Shown here one piece after another: positions 8,610 through 18,664 of a stretch of 64,000 nt of DNA. The notes under the pieces are model-generated. The model saw only the letters and a program-made list of their open reading frames with translations. It did no database searches and had not been told where the DNA came from. This DNA comes from JAQBQH01 sp035607415 (GTDB taxonomy: Bacteria; Myxococcota_A; Polyangia; Palsa-1104). A program made the position numbers and the translations under genes. Every line of letters begins with the position of its first letter. Position 1 is the first letter of the stretch. The stretch spans positions 1 through 64,000 of the forward strand of contig DATNAQ010000110.1 of NCBI GenBank assembly GCA_035607415.1. The letters run 5' to 3'.

Positions 8610-9487
8610 CGCGAGGTCCCCGCGGTCGGCCCGGTCAGCACCGGCGTCGTCGACGTCGACGTGCCGGTCGCCGCGCCCGTCGTGCCGGACGGCTGTCCGC
8701 TCGTGCCCGACGCCTGCTGCGTCAGCGCAGGCGGCTGGCCCACGCCGGTGACGGCGAGGTTGCGCGGCTGATTGTTGAGCGGCTCGGACATCGCCACGCG
8801 CACCTCGGTCTGGAACGGCACTTCCTTGCCGCGCTCGTCGCGCACCGTGAGCGTGATGCGGATCTTCGACGGCAGACGGTCGGGCTGCCCGTCGAGCGAG
8901 GTGGTCACCCACTCGTCGCGCCACACCTTGTCGCGCTTGTCGTAGTAGTCGAGCTTGAGCTTGATGACGTCGTCGCAGACGATGTCGGCCTCGCCCGCCT
9001 GCTCGTCGACCTTCAGATACGACAAGCGCCGCGTCTCGCGCCGCATCAGGTTGGTCTTGCGCGAATCGTCGCGATCGCGCCCCGCGTAGTAATAGACGAG
9101 CGCGGTGTCGGCCTCGTTGGCGTCGGCGTAGAGCCGCTGGTGGCCGAAGTACGAGAAGAGGACCTCGTCGATGTCGCCGTGGTGCTTGCCGACGAGGCGC
9201 GTGCGCCGCTCCGGCTGCGAGGTGTCCTCGTTCTGCGACACGTAGACCATCGACAGCTCGCGCGCCATGCGCTCGAGCGCGAGGCGCACGGTGCGATAGC
9301 GGCCGGCCTGCGCCTCGATCGCGCTCTTGGTGGCGAAGGTCTGCTTGAACGAGGCCCAGGTCAGCGTCGTCACGATCGCCAGGATCGAGACGGCGACCAT
9401 GACCTCGATCAGCGTGAAGCCGCGCTTGTTGTGCGCGCGCATCATATTTATTGTGCGTCGGCACATCCTGTTCGCGCGCGCGCGCAT
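8606..9487 (-). CDS. gspJ: Type II secretion minor pseudopilin GspJ
   Basis: The prepilin signature AHNKRG|FTLIEVMVAVSILAI gives cleavage after Gly, with Phe at +1 and Glu at +5. A 293-residue reading starts at the ATG overlapping the gspI stop as TGATG; the internal Met-Met close to KRG could be the real start and would give a more typical short leader. The C-terminal ~50 residues are a Ser/Thr/Gly/Pro tail. GspJ forms part of the tip complex with GspI and GspK. Confidence 0.9.
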   Translation of the reverse strand: MRARANRMCRRTINMMRAHNKRGFTLIEVMVAVSILAIVTTLTWASFKQTFATKSAIEAQAGRYRTVRLALERMARELSMVYVSQNEDTSQPERRTRLVGKHHGDIDEVLFSYFGHQRLYADANEADTALVYYYAGRDRDDSRKTNLMRRETRRLSYLKVDEQAGEADIVCDDVIKLKLDYYDKRDKVWRDEWVTTSLDGQPDRLPSKIRITLTVRDERGKEVPFQTEVRVAMSEPLNNQPRNLAVTGVGQPPALTQQASGTSGQPSGTTGAATGTSTSTTPVLTGPTAGTSR

Positions 9488-10218
9488 CAGTGTGTCCCCG
9501 TCGACGTCGAGGGCGAGGTCGTCGAGCCCGGGGTGCCGGTGCCGCTGCCGCTGCCGTTGGCGCCGGCCGCGGCCGCGCTGCCGATCTGGATCGCCTGATC
9601 GACGCGCCGCACGTCGGTGTAATAGGCGACGAGCTCCACCTTCTGCTCGCCGCGCCCTTCGTTCCACGTGATCTGGATGGTCACGCGCCGGATCGCCTGC
9701 TCGAGCACGTCCTTGATGATGCCGAACTGCGACGACATCGCGCTCGCGCCCGCGCTCAGCGGGTTCGACGACGACGTGCCGGTCTGCGCGCTCGCGCCGG
9801 CCTGGTTCTGGTCGCTCCCCGCCGGGCCGCCGCCCTGCAGCGTCTGGCGCGCCTGCTGCGCGTTCGACAGCACCGTCTGCAGCTGCTCCGCCGACGGCAG
9901 CTCCACCTTGTCGACGATCGCCTTCCACGCAAAGCGCGAGAAGCCCTTGTCGTCGAACTGCCCCGACTGCTCCTTCTCGAACTCGCCGAAGCCCTTTTCG
10001 TAGAGGTCATCCTCGACGTCGATCATCTTCTCGCGCGCGAGGAAGTTGGCCGCCGTCATCAGCTTGGCGTGGTTCTCGGCCTTGATGTTGCGCGACACGC
10101 CGACGACCATCCAGGTCAGCGCACCGGCGAGGATCGCCATCGCGATCATCACCTCGAGCAGCGAAAAGCCGCGCGTATGCGGCGCGAAGCCGCGCGTATG
10201 TGGCGCGCGCGCCGTCAT
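9487..10218 (-). CDS. gspI: Type II secretion minor pseudopilin GspI
   Basis: 243-residue pseudopilin with RG|FSLLEVMIAMAILAGALTW as cleavage site and membrane helix. The leader contains a seven-residue tandem duplication, APHTRGF twice, so RG-F occurs twice; only the second is followed by Glu at +5 and should be the processed site. A flexible Gln/Ala/Ser/Gly insert lies at ~125-150 and a Gly/Ser/Thr-rich tail at the end. The start overlaps the gspH stop as ATGA. GspI is the core of the tip complex. Confidence 0.88.
   Translation of the reverse strand: MTARAPHTRGFAPHTRGFSLLEVMIAMAILAGALTWMVVGVSRNIKAENHAKLMTAANFLAREKMIDVEDDLYEKGFGEFEKEQSGQFDDKGFSRFAWKAIVDKVELPSAEQLQTVLSNAQQARQTLQGGGPAGSDQNQAGASAQTGTSSSNPLSAGASAMSSQFGIIKDVLEQAIRRVTIQITWNEGRGEQKVELVAYYTDVRRVDQAIQIGSAAAAGANGSGSGTGTPGSTTSPSTSTGTH
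10166..10207 (-). repeat. Tandem 21-bp duplication in the gspI leader
   Basis: Two adjacent 21-bp units differ by one base (AAGCCGCGCGTATG followed by C or T). They encode APHTRGF twice and keep the frame. The duplication lengthens the cytoplasmic prepilin leader by seven residues. Confidence 0.85.
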
Positions 10219-10943
10219 CGCGTGACGTCCTTGCCTTCCTCGTCGCGCTCGCCGAAGTCGTGCGGGATGTCGACCTTGCCCGACATGACCTCGACGCGCC
10301 CGGTGAGCGGATGCACCACGAGCGAATAGAAGTCGTCGCCGTCGTGCAGCCGCACGATCGCGCGCTCGGTGTGCCCGTCGGGGAAGAAGTACAGATAGGC
10401 GCGCCCCTTGCGGTACGGCTCGCGCTGCCGCGGCGTGAACACGTCGAACAGCTCGGCGCGCCCCAGCTTCACCTGCGGCAGGGTCGTGTCCTTGAACGTC
10501 TGGAACTTGGCGCGCTTCGGCTTCGGCGGCGGATCGAGCGTCATCATCTGTCCGCCGACCGACGTGGCCATCTCCTGTATTTTGGCCTCGTCCTCGTCGC
10601 GCTTCTTCTCCGCGGCGGCCTCGTCGAACGCCTGCCCCTTGCCGGGCGAGTCCTCCTTGCCCGCGTTCAGGTAGGTGCGATCGTCCGAGCGCTCCGCCCA
10701 GTATTTGTTGGTGTCCAGATCGAGCACGATTCGAAAGTACGAGCCGGTGGTGACCGAGCGATCGAAGCAGTAGCGGATGGCCCCCGCCAGCTTCGCCGCC
10801 GAGCTACGCAGGCCGGTCTTGGCGACCGAGCGGAAGCCGTACACCGATATGCCCAGGAGGAGGCCGACGATGGCGATCACCACCATCACCTCGACGAGCG
10901 AGAAGCCGCGACGGGCGCGGCTCATATATCGGCGAACGGCCAC
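10215..10943 (-). CDS. gspH: Type II secretion minor pseudopilin GspH
   Basis: Pseudopilin with RARRG|FSLVEVMVVIAIVGLLLGI, giving cleavage after Gly and Glu at +5. The body is 242 residues, longer than typical GspH (~170), because of a charged insert (EAAAEKKRDEDEAKIQE) at ~110-130. A GTG start is used here; an ATG 18 bases downstream (MSRARRG) is an equally good candidate and would give a seven-residue leader. It ends in an ATGA overlap with gspI. Confidence 0.85.
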   Translation of the reverse strand: MAVRRYMSRARRGFSLVEVMVVIAIVGLLLGISVYGFRSVAKTGLRSSAAKLAGAIRYCFDRSVTTGSYFRIVLDLDTNKYWAERSDDRTYLNAGKEDSPGKGQAFDEAAAEKKRDEDEAKIQEMATSVGGQMMTLDPPPKPKRAKFQTFKDTTLPQVKLGRAELFDVFTPRQREPYRKGRAYLYFFPDGHTERAIVRLHDGDDFYSLVVHPLTGRVEVMSGKVDIPHDFGERDEEGKDVTR

Positions 10944-10949
10944 GCGACG

Positions 10950-11360
10950 TCACGGCCCCCAGGAGGTGATGTCGTCGGTCGTGCCGTCCTGCTTGTCCTT
11001 GCCCTTGGACCAGACGTCGGCCGAGTCCGAGCCGTGCGTCGATGGGCAGGCGTACATGAGCGGCTGGCCGTAGTCGTCCTTCGGCTCCTTCGTCAGGTAC
11101 TTCTGCGCCACCAGCTCGTTGAGCGACTTCGGGCAGGAGTCGGTGTTGTCCGTCGCGTAGTGGACGAGCGCCTCCTGCACGTTGTGGATGATCATCGCCG
11201 TGTTCTTCTTCTTCGCCTTCTCGAGCTGGCTCATCGCGCCGACGGCGACGGCGCCCATGATCATGCCGATGATGGCGACGACGACCATGATCTCGACCAG
11301 CGTCATACCGCGCGCGCGGCGGCGTCGCTGTGCGAGCGTCTTACCAATCCTGCGGTCCAT
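10950..11360 (-). CDS. gspG: Type II secretion major pseudopilin GspG
   Basis: Major pseudopilin forming the pseudopilus shaft. The leader ends RARG|MTLVEIMVVVAIIGMIMG, with Met rather than Phe at +1 and Glu at +5. The C-terminal DKQDGTTDDITSWGP matches the calcium-binding loop that stabilises GspG. I chose the ATG preceded by AGGAGG at good spacing; an upstream ATG (11378) overlaps the gspF stop as ATGA but would place the ribosome-binding site inside the coding region. Length from the chosen start is 136 residues, normal for the family. Confidence 0.93.
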   Translation of the reverse strand: MDRRIGKTLAQRRRRARGMTLVEIMVVVAIIGMIMGAVAVGAMSQLEKAKKKNTAMIIHNVQEALVHYATDNTDSCPKSLNELVAQKYLTKEPKDDYGQPLMYACPSTHGSDSADVWSKGKDKQDGTTDDITSWGP

Positions 11361-11374
11361 GCGCTCCTCCTGGT

Positions 11375-12655
11375 TCATCCGACGAACTCGTTCATTTGCA
11401 TGATCGGCATCAAGATCGAGAAGACGACGAAGGCCACCGAGCCGCCCATGAGCAGGATCATCACCGGCTCGAGCAGCGTGGTCAGGCGGCCCATCGTCAG
11501 ATCGATCTCGAGGTCGTACGCGCGTGCCACTTCTTCCAGCATCTGCTCGAGCTGACCCGAGCGCTCACCGACGGAGATCATGTGCGTCACGATGGGCGGA
11601 AACTCGCCCGATCGCTTGAGCGGCGCGGCGATCGACTCGCCCTCCTGGATCGAGCCCTTGGCCTCCTCGATCACCTTCTGCAGAACGGTGTTCCCGAGGA
11701 TCGATTTCACGATATCGAGCGCGCGCAACAGCGGCACGCCCGATGCCAGCATCGTCGACAGCGTCTTGGCGAAGCGGGTGATGGCGATCTTGCGCGCCAG
11801 CGGCCCGACGATCCACAGCTTCAAGACGATGCGATCGACGGTGGCGCGCCCGCTCGGCGTGCGCTTCCAGCGACGGAAGAGCATGATCGCGCCGATCACG
11901 AACATCAAGAGCACGAGGCCCCGCCAGCTCGACACCGTCTCGGAGATGCCGATGAGCAGCTGCGTGTTCCACGGCAGCGCCTTGCCGGTGTCGGCGAAGA
12001 TCGACGTGACCTTGGGAACGACCGAGATCATGAGGATCGCCATGATGCCGGCGCCGATCACGGTCATCGCGATCGGATAGAACAAGGCCGAGATGATCTT
12101 GCCGCGCAGCTTGTTCTGCGCCTCGAGGAAGTCGGCGAGGCGGAACATGACCGGCTCGAGGTTGCCCGACGCCTCGCCGGCGCGGACCATGTTGACGTAG
12201 AGATCCTGGAAGACCTTGGGATGGCGCGCCATCGCGTCGCCGAGCGACGAGCCTTCGTTGACCTGCGTCTTGACGTCGGCGAGCACGCGCTTCAAGCCCG
12301 CGCGCTCGACCTGGTCGACGAGCGCGCCGAGCGAATCGGCGAGCGGCACGCCGGCGCGCAACAGCGTGCCGAGCTGACGCGTGAGCACGGCGACGGAGCC
12401 GCGATCGGCGGCCTCGCGCTCCTTCCAGTAGCGCATCGCGGCGACGGGGTTGAACAGCGCCAGCAGGCCCATGCCCGCGGCGGCGCCCGCGCCCTGCGCG
12501 ACGGCGGCGGCGCGCAGCGACGCCTCCTTGGCCTCGGTGATGAGGATGCCGTCGCGCTTCAGGTTCGCGCGCAGCGCACGCAGGTTGTCCGCGTCCTTGA
12601 CGCCGGACACCGCCTTGCCGCGCGTGTCGAACCCTTTGTACGAAAAGACCGGCAT
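11375..12655 (-). CDS. gspF: Type II secretion inner-membrane platform protein GspF
   Basis: Polytopic core protein of the assembly platform, 426 residues. It begins PVFSYKGFDTRGKAVSG, typical of GspF/PilC, and contains two copies of the T2SSF cytoplasmic helical domain (around LTRQLGTLLRAGVPLADSL and FAKTLSTMLASGVPLLRAL). Membrane helices lie after the first copy (IAMTVIGAGIMAILMISVV), before the second (GLVLLMFVIGAIMLF) and at the C-terminus (EPVMILLMGGSVAFVVFSI). Four bases separate it from gspE. Confidence 0.95.
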   Translation of the reverse strand: MPVFSYKGFDTRGKAVSGVKDADNLRALRANLKRDGILITEAKEASLRAAAVAQGAGAAAGMGLLALFNPVAAMRYWKEREAADRGSVAVLTRQLGTLLRAGVPLADSLGALVDQVERAGLKRVLADVKTQVNEGSSLGDAMARHPKVFQDLYVNMVRAGEASGNLEPVMFRLADFLEAQNKLRGKIISALFYPIAMTVIGAGIMAILMISVVPKVTSIFADTGKALPWNTQLLIGISETVSSWRGLVLLMFVIGAIMLFRRWKRTPSGRATVDRIVLKLWIVGPLARKIAITRFAKTLSTMLASGVPLLRALDIVKSILGNTVLQKVIEEAKGSIQEGESIAAPLKRSGEFPPIVTHMISVGERSGQLEQMLEEVARAYDLEIDLTMGRLTTLLEPVMILLMGGSVAFVVFSILMPIMQMNEFVG

Positions 12656-12659
12656 CGCC

Positions 12660-14477
<1,818 letters not shown>

Positions 14478-14516
14478 CAGCTCCTCGTCCTCACGATGTT
14501 CACGCTCGGATCACCT

Positions 14517-16985
14517 TCACTGCGGCGGCGCCGGCACCGGCACGATGATCTTCGGCGGTAGCGGCGTCGGCACCGGCTGCGGATCGACCGTCACTTCGCC
14601 CGACATGTCGCGGCCGAGCATCTGCTCGGCGTTGCGCAGCTCGACCGCTTCCAGCTCTGCCTCGTGGGCCGTCTGGTTGATCTCCTCGAGCAGGCCGCGC
14701 TTGCGGCGATAGTCGACCTCCGCCTCGTAGTCCTTCTCGTCGCGGAACGCCGAGTAGCGCTCCATGAATTCCCGGCGCTCGCGCAGCTTGCGGTCGAAGA
14801 TGCGGCGCAGATCGCCCGGATCCTTGATGATGTACGGCGTCAGGATGATGAGCAGGTTCTGCTTGGTAATCGTTTTGCTCGTGGACTTGAAAAGATATCC
14901 GAGAATCGGGATATCACCGAGCAGCGGAACCTTGTTCACTGTTTCTGACACGGAATCCTTGATCAGGCCACCGAGCACGATCGACTGCTGATCTCTGACG
15001 GTGACGACCGATTTGACCGTTCGCTTGCTCGTGGCCGGACCGAGCCCGTTGAAGTTCGGATTCGACACGTCCGACAATTCATTATCGATTTCCAAACGCA
15101 CGAAATCGGATTCACTCACGTGCGGCGTAATCTCCAGCTTGAGCGCCACGTCCTGACGCTGCACCGACGTGCCGAAGCCGAAGGTCGCGCCCGGCAAGCT
15201 GCCGGTGGCGCCGGAGGCGCCGGGAACGCCGGCGGTGGGAAAGCCGCCGAGCGAGCCGGGGAACGGCAGGTTCTGGCCGACCTGGATGGTCGCCTTCTCG
15301 TTGTCGGTGGTGAGCACGTGCGGCATCGACACGACGTTGACGTCGCCGTTGTTCTGCAGCGCCTGCACGAACACGCCGAAGCTCGGCACCGACGTGCCCG
15401 GCGGCAGGCCGAGGATCTTGTCGGCGCCCGGGATCGCGGGGCCGCGCAAGCCCGCCGCGAGGCCCGACAGCGCCGCCGGCGAGAACAGGATCGAGTTCAC
15501 GTCCGACGACGGCTCCGATCCGCCGAAGAGCAGCGACTGATCGCTGCCGGTCTGGAACGTCGAGCCGCCGTGCCAGGCGACGCCGAGCTTGCGCGTCTTG
15601 TCGACGGAGATCTCGAGGATCGTCGCCTCGACGAACACCTGCATGCGCGGCTGATCGAGCTGCCGGATCAGATCACGCACCGTGATGTAGTCGCGGCCCG
15701 ACGCCAGGATGACGAGCGAGTTGGTCGGCTTGTCCGAAGAGATGCGCACGTCGCCTTCGAACAGCCCGGTCTTGCTGCCCGCCCCGCCGCCCGACGGTGA
15801 CGGCGTCGACGGACGCGCGCCCGGCGCCGAGCTCGAGCCCGAGCTGCCGCGGCTCACCGCCGCCCCGAGCCCACCGAGCGTGCCGGCGATGTCGTCGGCG
15901 TTGGCGTTGGCCAGGCGATACACGTGCACGAGATCGGTCGCCGAGTCTCCCTGACGCATCGACATCTGGTCGAGCCGCTTGACCAGCGCGAGGATGCGCC
16001 GGTAGGCGTTCTCCGTCGAGACGATGACGAGGAGGTTCTGCCGATCGTCGGGGATGATCTGCGACACCGACAGGTCCGAGCCGAGCGGCCCACCGCCCGG
16101 CACCTCGTGCCCCGCCGGCGCCGCCAGGTTCGGCCCGCGCCGTCCCGCCGCCGGTGCCGGCGCCGCGCCCGTCTTGGTGACGTTGAAGATGCTCGACAGC
16201 ATCGTCGCCATGTCGGTCGCCGACACCGTGTGCAGCTTGACGACCCAGATCTTCTCGCCGCCCATCGGCACGTCGAGCTGCTTGGTCACGTCCTCCATGC
16301 GCCGGATGTTCGACGCCAGGTCGGTGATCACGAGCGTGTTGGTCGGCCCGTACGCGGTGATGTCACCGTCGCGGCTCTTCAAGCGATCGAGCACCACCTT
16401 CACGTCCTCGGGCGCCACGTGCTCGAGGCGCAGCAGGCGCGTCACGAACTGATCCTGCGTCGGCGGGTTGTTGTCGCCGCCGTAGGTCGGGATCGCGCTC
16501 TCGCGCGCGCGGTTCGACTCGATGATCTTGAGGACCTTGCCTTCGGGCTGCACCGTGAGGCCCATCGTCTCCAACGACGACAGGAACATGCGATAGACCT
16601 CGGGCGCCGTGACCGTGTCGGGCGCGAGGATCGTGACCTTCGACTGGCGGATCGAGCCGGGCACGATGATCGGCCGGCACATCATCGGCGAGATCGAGTT
16701 GAGCAGCGCCATCAGGTCGACTTCACCGCGCAGCTCCCACTTGAACTTCTTGTTCGGCGGATACTTGTGGCACTCGCGCAGCGCCTCCTGCTCACCCGGC
16801 AGCGGCGGCGTGTTGTCGACCGCGCCCGACGGCTTCGGCGTCGGAACTGCCGGTGGCGGCGCCGGCGGCGTCGCGCCGCGGTTCACCGTCGGCGGCGGAA
16901 CGTTGCGCCCCTGCGCCACAGCCACGGCGGGAAGTAGGAAGACCACGAAGGCGATATGTATCGGTCGAGTCAAAGTCGTCCTCAT
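14517..16985 (-). CDS. gspD: Type II secretion secretin GspD
   Basis: Outer-membrane secretin, 822 residues from the ATG overlapping the upstream gene's stop (ATGA). A signal peptide (HIAFVVFLLPAVAVAQ) is followed by a Pro-rich linker, the N0/N1-like domains (~85-180), further N domains with Gly/Ser linkers, and the secretin channel (LKLEITPHVSES, SIVLGGLIKDS, VPLLGDIPILGYLF, LLIILTPYIIKDP). The last ~110 residues are a charged helical tail ending in a Pro-rich stretch; a C-terminal S-domain-like pilotin contact is possible but not shown. An in-frame open reading extends far upstream through the preceding gene and is not coding. Confidence 0.96.
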   Translation of the reverse strand: MRTTLTRPIHIAFVVFLLPAVAVAQGRNVPPPTVNRGATPPAPPPAVPTPKPSGAVDNTPPLPGEQEALRECHKYPPNKKFKWELRGEVDLMALLNSISPMMCRPIIVPGSIRQSKVTILAPDTVTAPEVYRMFLSSLETMGLTVQPEGKVLKIIESNRARESAIPTYGGDNNPPTQDQFVTRLLRLEHVAPEDVKVVLDRLKSRDGDITAYGPTNTLVITDLASNIRRMEDVTKQLDVPMGGEKIWVVKLHTVSATDMATMLSSIFNVTKTGAAPAPAAGRRGPNLAAPAGHEVPGGGPLGSDLSVSQIIPDDRQNLLVIVSTENAYRRILALVKRLDQMSMRQGDSATDLVHVYRLANANADDIAGTLGGLGAAVSRGSSGSSSAPGARPSTPSPSGGGAGSKTGLFEGDVRISSDKPTNSLVILASGRDYITVRDLIRQLDQPRMQVFVEATILEISVDKTRKLGVAWHGGSTFQTGSDQSLLFGGSEPSSDVNSILFSPAALSGLAAGLRGPAIPGADKILGLPPGTSVPSFGVFVQALQNNGDVNVVSMPHVLTTDNEKATIQVGQNLPFPGSLGGFPTAGVPGASGATGSLPGATFGFGTSVQRQDVALKLEITPHVSESDFVRLEIDNELSDVSNPNFNGLGPATSKRTVKSVVTVRDQQSIVLGGLIKDSVSETVNKVPLLGDIPILGYLFKSTSKTITKQNLLIILTPYIIKDPGDLRRIFDRKLRERREFMERYSAFRDEKDYEAEVDYRRKRGLLEEINQTAHEAELEAVELRNAEQMLGRDMSGEVTVDPQPVPTPLPPKIIVPVPAPPQ

Positions 16986-17656
16986 CGGATTTCGTAGGTG
17001 AACGTCAGCGGCTGCTCGCGCCGGACGATGCGCACGGTCAGCTGGGCTGCGCTGCGCAGCCGGGTGTAGGCCTCGAGCGCCTTCTCCGGCGATGTAAGCT
17101 CGAAGCCGTTGATGGTTTGAATCGTGTCGCCGTTCGCGACGCCGAGCCGCGCCCACAAGCTCTGCGGCAGGATCGCATAGACCTTGAAGCCGATGATCTC
17201 GCCGCCGCCGACGGCAGGGATGACCCGTGCGCCGGCGATGATCGATTCCGGATCGGCGAGGAGCCGATCGACGAGCGCCCGCTCGACGACGCAATGGCCC
17301 GGCGTCTTGCAGCGAATGGCACGATCGAGCTCGTCACTGCTCACCGGCGTCGGCGCCGGCGGCCCGGTGAGCATCTGCACGTTCTCTGTCCTCAGCGAGA
17401 TCCCCTGCTTCGCCAGCGCGCTCTGCGCCGCGCGGCGCCAATCCTTTGCCGGCGCGACCTCGACGCGACGATCGAGAAAATGCGACGGCACGAGATACCG
17501 CACGCACTCCTTGCGCGCCATGAGCTCGACGAGCTCGCGCACCGTCATCGCGCCCGTCGGCATCGCGCCGACGCGCTCCTTCATGAGGCACAGGTCCGCA
17601 TCGCCGCCGACGACGACGAGCTGCGCGAACAACGCCGCCGCGATCACGGCGCTCAT
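16982..17656 (-). CDS. Second GspC-like protein: secretin-N-like domain plus PDZ module
   Basis: 224-residue exported or membrane-anchored protein (N-terminal MSAVIAAALFAQLVVVGG). Its C-terminal ~110 residues closely parallel those of the adjacent gspC: a Cys pair (RCKTPGHC here, CSGNSC there), then FKVYAILPQSLWARLGVANG, a PDZ-like fold and a closing beta strand. In place of the GspC homology region, residues ~35-97 read like the N-domain of secretins, with MTVRELVELMARKE, then VPSHF and a final AALxxxG-type segment, comparable to residues ~90-160 of the adjacent GspD. I infer a paralogue that links platform and secretin through a secretin-like module. It starts 13 bases after gspC and overlaps gspD by ATGA, so it is part of the operon. 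Confidence 0.75.
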   Translation of the reverse strand: MSAVIAAALFAQLVVVGGDADLCLMKERVGAMPTGAMTVRELVELMARKECVRYLVPSHFLDRRVEVAPAKDWRRAAQSALAKQGISLRTENVQMLTGPPAPTPVSSDELDRAIRCKTPGHCVVERALVDRLLADPESIIAGARVIPAVGGGEIIGFKVYAILPQSLWARLGVANGDTIQTINGFELTSPEKALEAYTRLRSAAQLTVRIVRREQPLTFTYEIR

Positions 17657-17669
17657 GTGGCCTCACTCG

Positions 17670-18590
17670 TCATCGGATCGAGTAGTCCAGCGTGACCGTC
17701 TCGCCGCGCCGCTCTACCTGCACCGACAGGTGGCTGGCGTTGCGCAGCTTGGTGTAGAGACCGAGCGCCGCGTCGGGCGTGGTCATCTCGCTGCCGTTGA
17801 TGGCCTTGATGGTGTCGCCGTTCTGCAGCCCGATGCGCCCGAAGATCGACTGCGGACGGATCGCGTACAGCTTGAAGCCGTTGGGCTTGCCGTCCTTGAT
17901 CGACGGCACGAAGCGCGCCGCCGTCGCCAGCATGGTCGTGTTCGAGAGCAGCTTCTCGACGAGCGCGCGATCGACGGTGCACGAGTTGCCGCTGCAGTTG
18001 ACGCCCTTGTCGATGTCGCCGAGCTCGGGGTTGAGCGTCGACGGCGGCGGCGTGTTCTGCGCGACCGCCGGCGCCGGCGCGACGTTGCCGTCGAGCTCGA
18101 GGTACTCCGGCTTGCCGCCGTTGAGGATGTAGACGCGCTTGGACATCACGCGATACACCGTCGCGCCCGTCCCGCCGATGGCCGACCCGCGATGATACAT
18201 CTCCGGGTCCTTCTCCTTCGTCGACATGTCGCGGATGACGGCCATCGAGTAGTTGTCGTCGGACGGGCAGACCATCGTCGATACCAGCTCGAGCTGCAGC
18301 GTCGACTTGGTCCACTCGTGCGACGGCGCGGCGTTCTCGCTCTCGACCGTCGGCTTGGGCGGCACGCAGCCCGAGCAGAAAATGTCGCGCGAGACGATCG
18401 CTTCGCCGCTCTTGTCGTGCGGCTTGGCCACCGCCGGCAGCGCCGCGCGATGCGCGGGCGCCTTGATGTCGTCACCAGCGAGGTACGCGCCCTCGAGGAT
18501 GTGACCGGCCGCGCGGCCGGCGAAGGCCGCGCAGATCCCGATCACCACGAGGTTCACGACCCAAAAATATTTCTTCAGCAGGATTTCCAT
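17670..18590 (-). CDS. gspC: Type II secretion protein GspC with PDZ domain
   Basis: Inner-membrane protein connecting the platform to the secretin. Residues ~8-28 form a transmembrane helix (FWVVNLVVIGICAAFAGRAA). A linker and homology region (~85-165; LQLELVSTMVCPSDDNYSMA) follow, then a Cys pair (NCSGNSC) and a PDZ domain ending in VTLDYSIR. It begins with ATG at MEILLKKYF; an upstream in-frame start lies in the intergenic region. It is first of the structural genes, 74 bases after the regulator, and that gap holds only a weak GGCC hairpin with a T run. Confidence 0.88.
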   Translation of the reverse strand: MEILLKKYFWVVNLVVIGICAAFAGRAAGHILEGAYLAGDDIKAPAHRAALPAVAKPHDKSGEAIVSRDIFCSGCVPPKPTVESENAAPSHEWTKSTLQLELVSTMVCPSDDNYSMAVIRDMSTKEKDPEMYHRGSAIGGTGATVYRVMSKRVYILNGGKPEYLELDGNVAPAPAVAQNTPPPSTLNPELGDIDKGVNCSGNSCTVDRALVEKLLSNTTMLATAARFVPSIKDGKPNGFKLYAIRPQSIFGRIGLQNGDTIKAINGSEMTTPDAALGLYTKLRNASHLSVQVERRGETVTLDYSIR

Positions 18591-18664
18591 TGGACGCAAA
18601 AAGGCCTTCGGCCCCGGGCCGTCAGCTATCACCTTTCATGCCAGCGGTTTGCGGACGATTTCAG

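Noticed and set aside
7224..9464. Apparent GspK of 746 residues
   Set aside because: The first ~285 residues are the wrong frame of gspJ; GspK starts at the ATG overlapping the gspJ stop.
18591..18664. Sigma-54 promoter between the regulator and gspC
   Set aside because: TGGCATG is present but GC is not at the required ten-base distance; the operon probably reads through.
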